Shown in pieces: positions 14,332-21,446 of a stretch of 28,179 nt of DNA. The position numbers were made by a program, and so were the translations under genes. A model generated the notes under the pieces. It saw nothing but the letters and a program-made list of their open reading frames with translations, was not told the DNA's origin and did not search any database. The stretch lies in contig DBCX01000064.1 of assembly GCA_002293275.1 (NCBI GenBank), forward strand, positions 40,182 to 68,360, written 5' to 3'. Position 1 is the stretch's first letter; each line of letters starts with the position of its first letter. This stretch comes from Cyanobacteria bacterium UBA947 (lineage in GTDB: Bacteria > Cyanobacteriota > Vampirovibrionia > Gastranaerophilales > Gastranaerophilaceae).

Positions 14332-14898
14332 ATGGGTTTCCTGATGTTCACTGCACGGCTGCAAGCTCTGCACAACGATCAAAATTACAAAGAAGCGCGT
14401 TTGATGACGCTGACGCAAAAGATTTCGGATCTTCAGCGCTATGCGGCAAACATAGCGGACGGCGGAATCAGCGCAACAGAGATTTCCGATATTCCGGGAA
14501 GTCTGTTTGGACGGCAGATAGCGTTCCTCAACAGTTCAACGCAGCAGTCAATCTGGACGACGAATCAAAGGTATGCGACCACTCCGATGATGGAGATGAT
14601 GGTTCACCAGCAGACAGCGCAAGCGGTTCAAAGCGGTATAATTAAAGCCGAATACCAGCAATGGTTCGCGCAGCAATACCGGAACTCTATGCTGGATAAT
14701 ATGTACAAAGAAGAGCGTCAAAGACTGGCAAAAGAGGAAGGAAGACGCCTCAACGACCAAGAAAAACTGTTTACACAGGAAAAAATAACGATAGAAACGC
14801 AGTTGAAACAGATTGCACAAGAAATTGAATCGGTCAAATCAGGTCAAGATGCCGCACTCAAGCGTTTGGCACCTAATTACGTGGCCGGTCAAGGCTGA
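14332..14898 (+). CDS. Coiled-coil protein with C-terminal NYVAGQG, hypothetical
   Basis: A 188-residue protein of no recognised family. It begins MGFLMFTARLQALHNDQNYKEARLMTLTQKISDLQRYAANI (hydrophobic start then amphipathic helix), has a middle region SIWTTNQRYATTPMMEMMVHQQ, and a C-terminal coiled coil (about 125-180, KEERQRLAKEEGRRLNDQEKLFTQEKITIETQLKQIAQEIES). The end, LAPNYVAGQG, resembles MASNYNYGQG of the protein encoded at 12665-13444, and both start M[AG]F[IL]. I chose ATG over a GTG two codons earlier. It lies 98 bases after clpP with a possible own promoter, and a good terminator follows. Confidence 0.7.
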   Translation: MGFLMFTARLQALHNDQNYKEARLMTLTQKISDLQRYAANIADGGISATEISDIPGSLFGRQIAFLNSSTQQSIWTTNQRYATTPMMEMMVHQQTAQAVQSGIIKAEYQQWFAQQYRNSMLDNMYKEERQRLAKEEGRRLNDQEKLFTQEKITIETQLKQIAQEIESVKSGQDAALKRLAPNYVAGQG

Positions 14899-14929
14899 TA
14901 AAAATTATAACCAACCACCAACAACCGCT

Positions 14930-14953
14930 AAAAAGCTCCGCAAGGGGCTTTTT
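14930..14953 (+). terminator. Rho-independent terminator after the coiled-coil gene
   Basis: AAAAAGCTCC, loop GCAA, GGGGCTTTTT (one G-T wobble in the stem), 31 bases after the stop codon at 14898. The A-run on the left makes some activity possible on the minus strand too. Confidence 0.8.
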
Positions 14954-14974
14954 CAGCATGCGCCTGCTATTTCA

Positions 14975-15050
14975 TGTCATCCCTAACTTGTTTCGGGATC
15001 TTGCGCTTGATGCGTTCGCGACAAGATGCTGAAATAAATTCAGCATGACA
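14975..15050. repeat. Full copy of dispersed palindromic repeat
   Basis: TGTCAT...CTTGTTTCGGGATCTTG on the left and CAAGATGCTGAAAT...CAGCATGACA on the right form an imperfect palindrome of about 76 bases with a variable centre. Read on the minus strand in one frame it gives the 'CHAEFISAS...IPKQVRDD' type peptide known from repeats of this kind in several phyla. Its right end reaches into the cyclo-ligase gene and provides its TGA stop codon. Confidence 0.8.
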
Positions 15051-15579
15051 CAATATAATCAACGGGAACATCGTGCGGTTCAACCGGCAGTGTGTCGGTG
15101 AGCAATTCCGGCGGCAAAAGCACAACAGAGGGGCAAAAGGAGCAAAATGGCGCAGCGGCAAGGAATCTGTCGTAATACCCGCCGCCATAACCAAGCCTGT
15201 TACGGTTTTTGTCTGCCATGAGCGCGGGTACGATTATCAGGTCTAATTTGGCGCGTATGTTATCAGTATCTATCGCGGCGATATTAGAAATTTTTACAGG
15301 TTCCATAACACCGAATTCTGATTCTGCCAGCTCGCAGGGATACGGGCAAGGGCAAAGCAACTCGCCTTCAACACGCGGCAGATAAAACTGTTTATCATCA
15401 TCCAACAGCTCGCGCAAGTCCACTTCACCGTGCTTCGGGTAGAAAATCATCACGTGCCGTGCGGCCTTATAGTAGTCTTGCTGCCGCAGCTTGGCGCACA
15501 ACAGGCGGCTTTGCGCTGCCATATCCAGCCCGGCACGGATTTGTTTAGCCTTTTGGCGCAGTTTCGCTTTGGTTTCCAT
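15040..15579 (-). CDS. 5-formyltetrahydrofolate cyclo-ligase
   Basis: Converts 5-formyl-THF to 5,10-methenyl-THF with ATP, recycling folate. The 179-residue product shows KLRQKAKQIRAGLD at the N terminus (basic substrate-binding start), VMIFYPKHGEVDLRELLDD, LPRVEGE, the DLIIVPALMADKNRNRLGYGGGYYDRFLA block (phosphate loop RLGYGGGYYDR) and the end EPHDVPVDYIVSC. A longer frame upstream exists, but the ATG at 15579 is preferred: TATAAT ends exactly six bases upstream. The last residues and stop codon come from a dispersed repeat, so a slightly longer ancestral end may have been replaced. Divergent from the corrinoid adenosyltransferase gene. Confidence 0.9.
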   Translation of the reverse strand: METKAKLRQKAKQIRAGLDMAAQSRLLCAKLRQQDYYKAARHVMIFYPKHGEVDLRELLDDDKQFYLPRVEGELLCPCPYPCELAESEFGVMEPVKISNIAAIDTDNIRAKLDLIIVPALMADKNRNRLGYGGGYYDRFLAAAPFCSFCPSVVLLPPELLTDTLPVEPHDVPVDYIVSC

Positions 15580-15585
15580 TGTGGT

Positions 15586-15591
15586 ATTATA
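15586..15591 (-). promoter_or_regulatory. -10 element of the leaderless cyclo-ligase gene
   Basis: TATAAT on the minus strand, six bases (ACCACA), ATG at 15579. An overlapping TATTAT on the plus strand may serve the divergent corrinoid adenosyltransferase gene. Confidence 0.55.
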
Positions 15592-15607
15592 CCATGGGAG
15601 GCGCCAA

Positions 15608-16171
15608 ATGAGCGAACTATTTAACCCCAACTGGGCAGAACACGGATATATACAGGTTTACACGGGCAACGGCAAGGGCAAAACCACGGCGTCACTTGGA
15701 CTTGCGATGCGCGCTCTTGGCCGCAACTGGAAGGTTCTTATCGTTATGTTCACCAAAGGCGGCCACGATTACGGTGAGCTCAATTCGTTTTGTAACCTGT
15801 CGCCCAAAATCGCCCGTAACCTTACTATCAAGCAGGCCGGGCTTGACCGGATTGTCTACGCCGCAAACAAAAACCCCGATGACGTCAAGGTGATTCAAGA
15901 AGGCTGGCAGCTGGCCAAAAAAGCCATCCAAAACGACGAATACAACCTTATTATACTTGATGAGGCCAATATTGCGATAGATTTGGGGCTGATTGATGTT
16001 GATGATGTGGTGGACACGCTTCAAGCCAAGCCCGAGGAGATGGAAATCGTGCTCACAGGCCGCAATGCGCACCCGAAAATTATCCAAATCGCGCACCTTG
16101 TGTCAAAAATTGAACCCGTCAAACACTACTGGGACACAGGCGTTATTGCGCGCAAAGGGATTGAGTATTAA
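15608..16171 (+). CDS. cobO: Corrinoid adenosyltransferase (CobO/BtuR type)
   Basis: Transfers the adenosyl group of ATP to cob(I)alamin-type corrinoids, making coenzyme B12 forms. The 187-residue protein has the family P-loop GNGKGKTT (residues 20-27, preceded by YIQVYTG), ALGRNWKVLIVMFTKGG, the Walker-B-like YNLIILDEANIAIDLGLI (usual family: LxxLDExNxAxxxGLL), EIVLTGRNAHPKIIQIAHLVSKIEPVKHYWDTGVIARKGIEY (family: VVLTGRxAPxxLIExADLVTEMxxxKHxxxxGVxAQxGIE). Start chosen for GGGAGG six bases before ATG; in-frame residues further upstream lie in the neighbouring gene. No other cobalamin gene is in the window, so it may serve salvage. Confidence 0.92.
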   Translation: MSELFNPNWAEHGYIQVYTGNGKGKTTASLGLAMRALGRNWKVLIVMFTKGGHDYGELNSFCNLSPKIARNLTIKQAGLDRIVYAANKNPDDVKVIQEGWQLAKKAIQNDEYNLIILDEANIAIDLGLIDVDDVVDTLQAKPEEMEIVLTGRNAHPKIIQIAHLVSKIEPVKHYWDTGVIARKGIEY

Positions 16172-16215
16172 CAGGCGGCAAACGAACAATAGCCCCTATC
16201 CACCCCTATTTACCC

Positions 16216-16923
16216 TTACTCTATTATAATACGTGCGGGGTAGTTGTTTTTAAGCAGTTCATCAACGAGCTGCTTGGCGTTCTCGCGTGTGGAGAACGAG
16301 CCGACCTGAATTGTGTAGACTCCGTTGATATTACGGACAAACGGGGTCATGTTTATGCCGGAGTCCGATATGATACTCTTTGCCATTTGCGCCTGTTCTT
16401 CGCTTGAATAGCGGCCGACAATGACTTTCGCTCTCTCGTTTGGCCCGAGCTCGTAAACTTTCTTGGCCTCGGTCGGCTCCTCTTTTTTAGGCAGGGTCAG
16501 CGCCTCTTGTTCTTTTTTGAGTTTTTCTTCTTGAAGTTTTTTCTCTTCTTCCTTGCGTTTTTCTATCTCTTGCTTTGTTTCAAGCAATTTTGGCTCGCTT
16601 TTTTTGGTCTCGGAAGGGATTTTTACGGGTTCTTCAAGCGCGTAGTCAAAAATATCCTCTTCGCGCGATTGGTCGGCTGCTTGAAGGTTTTTGAGCCTGT
16701 CGTCAATCTCGGCTTCGGGTTCTTCGGTAGCGGCGGAGTCTTCAAACCGGTTCATGTTGTTGATGCTGACATCAACGTCCGGCGAAAGGTGCTTTGCAAC
16801 GGCCAAAAACAGCAGCAGCATAATAAAAAACGCCGAGACAAACACGACCAATGACTCGTCGTTTTTCTTTTTACGCGGCCGTTTTTTGTATTCTTCGTAG
16901 CTTATGCGCTCTTGTTTAACCAT
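16216..16923 (-). CDS. SPOR-domain membrane protein
   Basis: A 235-residue protein with a basic cytoplasmic N terminus (YEEYKKRPRKKKND), one membrane helix (about 25-45, LVVFVSAFFIMLLLFLAVA), a long charged linker (about 60-160, with a Lys/Glu-rich coiled coil around KQEIEKRKEEEKKLQEEKLKKEQEAL), and a C-terminal SPOR domain (about 163-235, AKVIVGRYSSEEQAQMAKSII ... GVYTIQVGSFSTRENAKQLVDELLKNNYPARII). SPOR domains bind denuded peptidoglycan at division sites, so a role in septation or wall remodelling is expected. Its ATG overlaps the end of the DUF366 gene by eight bases (ATGGTTAA), the last gene of a four-gene minus-strand operon. Confidence 0.88.
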   Translation of the reverse strand: MVKQERISYEEYKKRPRKKKNDESLVVFVSAFFIMLLLFLAVAKHLSPDVDVSINNMNRFEDSAATEEPEAEIDDRLKNLQAADQSREEDIFDYALEEPVKIPSETKKSEPKLLETKQEIEKRKEEEKKLQEEKLKKEQEALTLPKKEEPTEAKKVYELGPNERAKVIVGRYSSEEQAQMAKSIISDSGINMTPFVRNINGVYTIQVGSFSTRENAKQLVDELLKNNYPARIIIE

Positions 16924-17470
16924 TGGGCCCCCTGACCTTTGTCGTTGCCATCATTATATCACATAACTCGTTTGTGTAGCAATCCATAACATCTTTTGCA
17001 AGCTCGTTTGCGTCCGCACCGAGCTCGTTCAGGCCGATTGCCGCGACTGGCACGCCTTGCGCGTCAATATTGATTCCTGTGTGGATTAAAACGGATGTGG
17101 GCGATTTTGTCGCGATGGAAACGGTTAACTTTTTGCTGTCAATAAAAATATCGTCCCCGCGGCGCTCACAGCGGATATTTTGGCGTTCAAGAGCCTCTTT
17201 AATCGTTGTAATCAGCAGCCGCTGGCGCAAAACGCCTTCCGGCAGCCCGATATTAAACTGCTCGGTTATAAAATGCAGCATGGACTTTGAATAAATCGGC
17301 TCGTTGTTGATAACATCTTCTATATCAACCATTTCAGTCAGTTTGACGTCGCACTCGCCGGTGAACGCAACGATTGCGTCACCCTGGATTTTGAAATTCC
17401 TGTAAATCCAGTGGGGTGCAAGCTGCCGGCCGTCGTATTTTATTTTTTCATCAATGGATTTTTGGTGCAT
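16916..17470 (-). CDS. DUF366 family protein
   Basis: A 184-residue protein matching DUF366 as I remember it: YDGRQLAPHWIYRNFKIQGDAIVAFTGECDVKLTEMVDIEDVI, SKSMLHFITEQFN, RQRLLITTIKEALERQNIRCERRGDDIFIDSKKLTVSIATKSPTSVLIHTGINI, and a C-terminal ELGADANELAKDVMDCYTNELCDIMMATTKVRGPNG. The biochemical function is not established to my knowledge; the fold with GDDI...KKLSVSIAT resembles small lipoate-ligase-like or cofactor-related folds, which is only a guess. It overlaps queC by 31 bases and the SPOR gene by eight. Tight overlap with queC suggests a linked role or simple co-expression. Confidence 0.8.
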   Translation of the reverse strand: MHQKSIDEKIKYDGRQLAPHWIYRNFKIQGDAIVAFTGECDVKLTEMVDIEDVINNEPIYSKSMLHFITEQFNIGLPEGVLRQRLLITTIKEALERQNIRCERRGDDIFIDSKKLTVSIATKSPTSVLIHTGINIDAQGVPVAAIGLNELGADANELAKDVMDCYTNELCDIMMATTKVRGPNG

Positions 17471-17991
17471 GATTCACATTTTCCGCATTGGGTTTGGCCG
17501 CCTTCGTAACAGCTCCAGGTAAGTTCAAGTGGCATACCCGCCGCAAGTTCAACTATATCATTTTTGGTGCAATTTATCAAGGGCGCAACAATCTGTGGTT
17601 TGGCGAGCGTGGAGTATTCAAACGCGGCGGCGGTGCGTTTGACAAACTCCGCAGAATTATCGGGAAAATCGGCGGCCTCTTGGGCGTTTGCACCGATAAT
17701 GATGTGTGTAAACCCTTGAGCGTCGGCAAAACTTGCCGCAATGTTCAAGAAAAGGCCGTTGCGGTTGGGCACCCAAACCCTTGCGGGGTCAGTGATTTCG
17801 GCAAGCCAAGTCAGCGTTACTATTTTGTGTTCAACACCAAAATGTGCGGCGATTTTTGCGGCGGCTTCAAGCTCACGTACGCGCGCTTTTTGGCCGTAAT
17901 CAAACGTCAGCGCAAGTTTTACATTTTTACTTAACCCCAGCGCAACCGTTGAATCCAGTCCGCCCGATAACAATACAAGTCCTTTATTCAT
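17440..17991 (-). CDS. queC: 7-cyano-7-deazaguanine synthase QueC
   Basis: ATP-dependent enzyme forming preQ0 from 7-carboxy-7-deazaguanine, on the queuosine path. The product has the PP-loop LLSGGLDSTVAL (SGGLDS at residues 9-14), LTFDYGQKARVRELEAA, VWVPNRNGLFLNIAASFADAQG, IIIGANAQEAADFPDNSAEFV, and C-terminal zinc ligands Cys161, Cys169, Cys172 and Cys175 in SCYEGGQTQCGKCESC. At 183 residues it is shorter than the usual ~220: it ends eight residues after the last Cys, where the family normally continues with a 'RxxGF' helix. It overlaps HEAT (8 bases, ATGAATAA) and DUF366 (31 bases). No queD, queE or queF is in the window. Confidence 0.93.
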   Translation of the reverse strand: MNKGLVLLSGGLDSTVALGLSKNVKLALTFDYGQKARVRELEAAAKIAAHFGVEHKIVTLTWLAEITDPARVWVPNRNGLFLNIAASFADAQGFTHIIIGANAQEAADFPDNSAEFVKRTAAAFEYSTLAKPQIVAPLINCTKNDIVELAAGMPLELTWSCYEGGQTQCGKCESCTKNPLMKK

Positions 17992-18748
17992 ACTCTTCCA
18001 TTATGTCGCCGGCTTCTTCTTTCAAAAAATCCGGATAATCACCTTTCAAAATCTCGTCCAAAACCTCTTTGCCTTCAAGGTTGTACAGCGCGATAAGCGC
18101 GTTCTTTTTAACCTCATCATCCTCATCATTCAAGCATTCGCGGATTGTGGCGGCAGCGGCGGGGTGTTCGGATTCCATAATCGCCTCAATCGCATTAATC
18201 CTGACCTGTGCGGATTCGTCAATCAGCGAGTTTTTCAGCGCATTAAAAACTCTGTCGTTGCCGGGGAGTTTCAGCTTGCCGAGGGTTTCAATAATACGCT
18301 CTTTAAGGAACGTAAACTTGCTCCACATACCTTTTTGCGCCTCCAAAATATTCACCAGCGGATCAACCGCACGCATATCACCGAGCATCCCGAGCGCAAA
18401 AACGGCTTCCTCACGCACGTAGACACTTTTTTCGTCCTCGTCTTTTATAAGCTCAATAAGCGGTGTCACCGCGTATTTATCGCCAATACGGCCGAGCGCA
18501 TCCGCGCACGCCAAACGGACTTTGTAATGGTCGTTTTTGTTGTTCAGACAATACAACAGCGGGGTCACAGCCTTGGTGTGTTTGATGTTGCCGATGGCCT
18601 TTGCCGCCATCACACGAACGTCAATTAGCGGCTCTTCGTCCTTTAACAGCAAAATATCAAGCAGCAGATTCAACGATTCCTCATCGCGAACTTTATCAGC
18701 CCAAAGAACCACATTAGTCAACAGCGTAACTCTGTCCAATTTATCCAA
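17984..18748 (-). CDS. HEAT-repeat protein (PBS-lyase-like)
   Basis: A 254-residue all-helical protein made of about six HEAT/PBS-type repeats: DVRVMAAKAIGNIKHTKAVTPLLYCLNN, KVRLACADALGRIGDKYAVTPLIELIKD, YVREEAVFALGMLGDMRAVDPLVNILE, the longer WSKFTFLKERIIETLGKLK, QVRINAIEAIMESEHPAAAATIRECLND, and EVKKNALIALYNLEGKEVLDEIL. Such repeats occur in phycobilin lyases and in general scaffold proteins; a lyase role is unlikely without phycobilisomes. Start is TTG with AAGGAG seven bases upstream; the ATG five bases before it is out of frame. It heads the operon HEAT-queC-DUF366-SPOR and may mediate protein-protein contacts. Confidence 0.85.
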   Translation of the reverse strand: MDKLDRVTLLTNVVLWADKVRDEESLNLLLDILLLKDEEPLIDVRVMAAKAIGNIKHTKAVTPLLYCLNNKNDHYKVRLACADALGRIGDKYAVTPLIELIKDEDEKSVYVREEAVFALGMLGDMRAVDPLVNILEAQKGMWSKFTFLKERIIETLGKLKLPGNDRVFNALKNSLIDESAQVRINAIEAIMESEHPAAAATIRECLNDEDDEVKKNALIALYNLEGKEVLDEILKGDYPDFLKEEAGDIMEEYE

Positions 18749-18767
18749 TGCATGACTCCTTTTGTTT

Positions 18768-18777
18768 ATTATACAAT
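18768..18777. promoter_or_regulatory. Overlapping divergent -10 elements (HEAT operon and purL)
   Basis: Minus strand TATAAT (18773-18768) precedes an AAGGAG leader of the HEAT gene. Plus strand TACAAT (18772-18777) is followed by six bases (AAAGTT) and the purL ATG at 18784, with no Shine-Dalgarno. The 35-base gap thus holds a leadered and a leaderless start back to back. Confidence 0.55.
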
Positions 18778-18783
18778 AAAGTT

Positions 18784-20148
18784 ATGGGGCATGTCACAAC
18801 AGAGTTTGAAGAGTACCTTTTTAGCGCGATGCACTCGGAGCATTGCGGTTACTTGCATTCAAGGGAGTTGTTAAAAGAGCTTCCGCGCGGCGGTGCGGTT
18901 TTTGCAGCTGAAAACGCGGGCGGAATAAGGGTTGGCGAGCATGCAATTCTTTTCAAGATGGAATCTCACAACCACCCGTGCGCGGTGGAACCCTTTCAGG
19001 GCGCGGCAACAGGGGTAGGCGGGATTGTGCGTGATGTGCTTGCGATGAACGCGCGGCCGGTTGCGCTGTCAAGCTCGCTCAAACTCGGCGATAACAAACG
19101 TATCACAGACGGGGTGAATGAGGGGATTGAATACTACACAAACACAATCAATCTGCCGGTTGTCGCGCCCGAGGTGATTTACCACCCGTGCTTTACGGAA
19201 AACCCGCTGGTTAACGTGACCTGCATCGGAGTTGCAAAATACGGCAAGGTTATGACCTCAAACAATGCCTACCCGGGGTTGAAATTGGTGCTCATCGGCT
19301 CGCCGACCGCAAAAGACGGTGTGGGCGGCGCGGCGTTTGCGTCAAAAGAAGTTGTGCAAGATTTGTCCGCAACACAAACCGCCGATGCGCAGGCGGCAAA
19401 ACGGCTTATTGAGGCAACGCTTGAAATCTTTGATGCAGGGCTCGCAGCGGCCTGTCAGGACTGCGGTGCGGCAGGGATTTTGTCCTCAACATCGGAGATT
19501 GCGCACAAAAGCGGGTACGGCGCGGAGCTTGACCTGTCAAAAGTCCATACGGCCTGTGACATTGAACCGCACGAGATTATGCTGTCTGAAACACAAGAGC
19601 GCATGCTTTTTGGTGTGGATGCGGACAAAATTGAGGCGGTTGCGCAAATTTTAGCACATCACAAGGTGCCGTATTCTGTCATCGGTGAGATTATCGCGGA
19701 AAAACGCTACCGGGTAAAAGGTCTGTGCGATATGCCGCTGGAACGGCTCGTGGTGCCGTCTGTTGTACCGCTTGATTTCACAGCGATTGAGCAGCCGCAA
19801 CATCAATTTACGAACGTGCAGCGTCAATTTGACACGATTGAAATCGCCGAGGCGCGCTGCCGGCTCGGGGTATACACGTTTTCTGCGACGAACGCTTATA
19901 CCGGACTGATTGAGGCAGCGGAGGAGCTAACATCGCGCGGGTTCACACCTGCCGGGCTCACAAACTGCCTGAACTTCAACAACCCCGAAATTGCGCCGAC
20001 CATGCACGAGTTTCGCCGGACGATTTTAGGTATAAAACACGCCTGCGAGCAGCTGAAAATCCCCGTGTGCTCGGGCAACGTGTCGTTCTACAACAAAATC
20101 ATTAACACGCCGTCGTTTACGCTGCTTGGGCTGCAGCAGCTTCCTTAG
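18784..20148 (+). pseudogene. purL: Phosphoribosylformylglycinamidine synthase II (purL), C-terminally truncated
   Basis: PurL makes FGAM in purine synthesis. The N-terminal part is intact: SAMHSEHCGYLHSRELLK with the conserved His-containing SEHC motif, ENAGGIRVGEHAILFKMESHNHPCAVEPFQGAATGVGGIVRDVLAMNARP (ATP and metal site), QDCGAAGILSSTSEIAHKSGYGAELDLSKV, and the second half down to LTNCLNFNNPEIAP...VCSGNVSFYNK. After that point, where the family continues with 'NETxG..I.PTPxxxxxG' and at least 150 more residues, the frame runs LLGLQQLP and stops at 454 residues (family about 600-750). The last 32 bases overlap the Ala-rich 3' end of the convergent gene. I call it a truncated gene, or an assembly chimera; an independent function of the fragment is unlikely. 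Confidence 0.7.
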
Positions 20149-20746
20149 CTTTTTTGTTTGCGATAATTTTGTCACCGATTTTGTTTGCAATCGGTGTTAC
20201 GATTACCGGCGTAATGTAGCGGTAAATCAATCCGAATATCATCGCACGTTTAAATATATCCATACCGGCAACTTTGGCGTCTAAATTCTCGGTAAATCCT
20301 TTTGCAATTTGCGCTGCCTTGAATTTGCCCGTCTGCTTTGTCCACCAGTTGTTCAAAGCACCGTCAAGCGCGTAGTTGCCCGCTGCTGAAGTTACCAGTA
20401 CTAAAGCTTGATTGACGGCAAGCGTTTGGCGTCTGTCCTTGTCAAGCTTGTCGTTTTTGAGCGTTCTGATTGCGCATGTACCGCTTGTGATAATCGAACC
20501 TACGGTGAGCATGTGCGTATAAAGTTTGTTACCGCCTAAAAATTTATGCTTGCTTAAAAACTCATCAACTTTTCCAAACCATGGCCGGTCAAATATTTTT
20601 TGATAACCTTTTATGATGAATTTCGTAATCCCGCTGTCTTCAGCAACGTTTGCTACGATTGAAACCGGATTTGCCGTAAATGAAGTGGCTTTCGCAGGAG
20701 TTGAAGGCGTTATGGAATTTATAGAATTTACAGGATTTATTCTCAT
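20117..20746 (-). CDS. Hypothetical protein with MRIN...SFTA N terminus and membrane segments
   Basis: A 209-residue protein of no known family. The N terminus MRINPVNSINSITPSTPAKATSFTANP resembles MRINSIQPIS...AVSFNG of the upstream neighbour. It contains FDRPWFGKVDEFLSKHKFLGGNKLY, hydrophobic stretches (MLTVGSIITSGTCAI, ALVLVTSAAGNYAL and MIFGLIYRYITPVIVTPIANKI) and an Ala-rich end (KEAAAAQAA). It overlaps the upstream gene by four bases (ATGA), a translational-coupling arrangement. The two are the same length (209) and have similar hydropathy order, so they look paralogous. Its 3' end abuts and overlaps the truncated purL. Confidence 0.75.
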   Translation of the reverse strand: MRINPVNSINSITPSTPAKATSFTANPVSIVANVAEDSGITKFIIKGYQKIFDRPWFGKVDEFLSKHKFLGGNKLYTHMLTVGSIITSGTCAIRTLKNDKLDKDRRQTLAVNQALVLVTSAAGNYALDGALNNWWTKQTGKFKAAQIAKGFTENLDAKVAGMDIFKRAMIFGLIYRYITPVIVTPIANKIGDKIIANKKAKEAAAAQAA

Positions 20747-21372
20747 TTAGCCTCCTTTCCGCGGAACTGGGCAAAAACAGGCTTGTCCGCAAATACCATC
20801 GGCTCAACCTGACCTGTTTTTTTGTTCTTTTGAACCCCGAAAACATATTTTTGGATGACCGGTATCAGTGCAACAGTCATCATTGAGCGCGGAACCGCGA
20901 TAAACCATTCCGGAATATTTTTCATAATAGTGGTCAATCTTTTTACCGTAGCGGCGTCCTGGCCGGCAAGCGTCTTGAACCCGTATTTTATCGGGTCTTC
21001 TTTAATCAGCTTAATCCGGTCACTCAACGGAGCAGTCAGCGCTGTTGTCACAAGAAATCCCATCAAACCGGACGAGATAGCGTGTGTTGACGCGTAGAAT
21101 TTGTCTTCTTTATTCTTTTTCTGACCCGGCAGCGACATAATAGTTATCGGACGCAAAACACTTGCAAACACGAGCCCTGCAGCAGCGGCTATTGCCGCTT
21201 CATACGTATCACATTTTTCCATGAGCTTACCGAACGCCTTGGTACCGTAAAGCCCGTTAAAAGAAACGGCAGAATTTTTCATTCTGCCGCTCTCTTGGTT
21301 ATCTTTCAGACACACACCCGCCCCATTGTCGCTTCGCTTGGGACTTATAGGTTGTATCGAATTGATTCTCAT
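20743..21372 (-). CDS. Hypothetical protein with MRIN...SFNG N terminus and membrane segments
   Basis: A 209-residue protein of no known family; start at ATG (MRINSIQPISPKRSDNG) rather than a TTG four codons upstream. The N-terminal low-complexity part ends in AVSFNGLYGTKAFGKLM. Hydrophobic segments follow: AAIAAAAGLVFASVLRPITIMSLPG, ISSGLMGFLVTTALTAPLSDRI and MMTVALIPVIQKYVFG. The pattern 'charged loop, amphipathic helix with SG, PV/PVIxK end' parallels that of the downstream paralog, with which it is coupled by ATGA. Predicted to be a small membrane protein; function unknown. Confidence 0.75.
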   Translation of the reverse strand: MRINSIQPISPKRSDNGAGVCLKDNQESGRMKNSAVSFNGLYGTKAFGKLMEKCDTYEAAIAAAAGLVFASVLRPITIMSLPGQKKNKEDKFYASTHAISSGLMGFLVTTALTAPLSDRIKLIKEDPIKYGFKTLAGQDAATVKRLTTIMKNIPEWFIAVPRSMMTVALIPVIQKYVFGVQKNKKTGQVEPMVFADKPVFAQFRGKEAK

Positions 21373-21446
21373 TATCCTAACCAATCATCTTCTACACTTA
21401 TATTAAATCACAAAAAAAAATAATTTGCTAGCGCGTTATCAAATCG

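Noticed and set aside
14967..15194. Reading frame encoding a 'CHAEFISAS...IPKQVRDD' peptide on the minus strand
   Set aside because: This is the chance translation of the dispersed palindromic repeat plus part of the cyclo-ligase gene in another frame, not a gene.
18748..18783. Upstream ATG extending purL by 12 residues
   Set aside because: It overlaps the start of the divergent HEAT gene and its promoter; the ATG at 18784 has a correctly spaced -10 box and the family sequence begins soon after it.
21385..21446. Possible terminator after nadC (T-run on the minus strand)
   Set aside because: A run of about ten T's is present, but the preceding stem (TTTG...CAAA) is weak with mismatches, so termination is uncertain.
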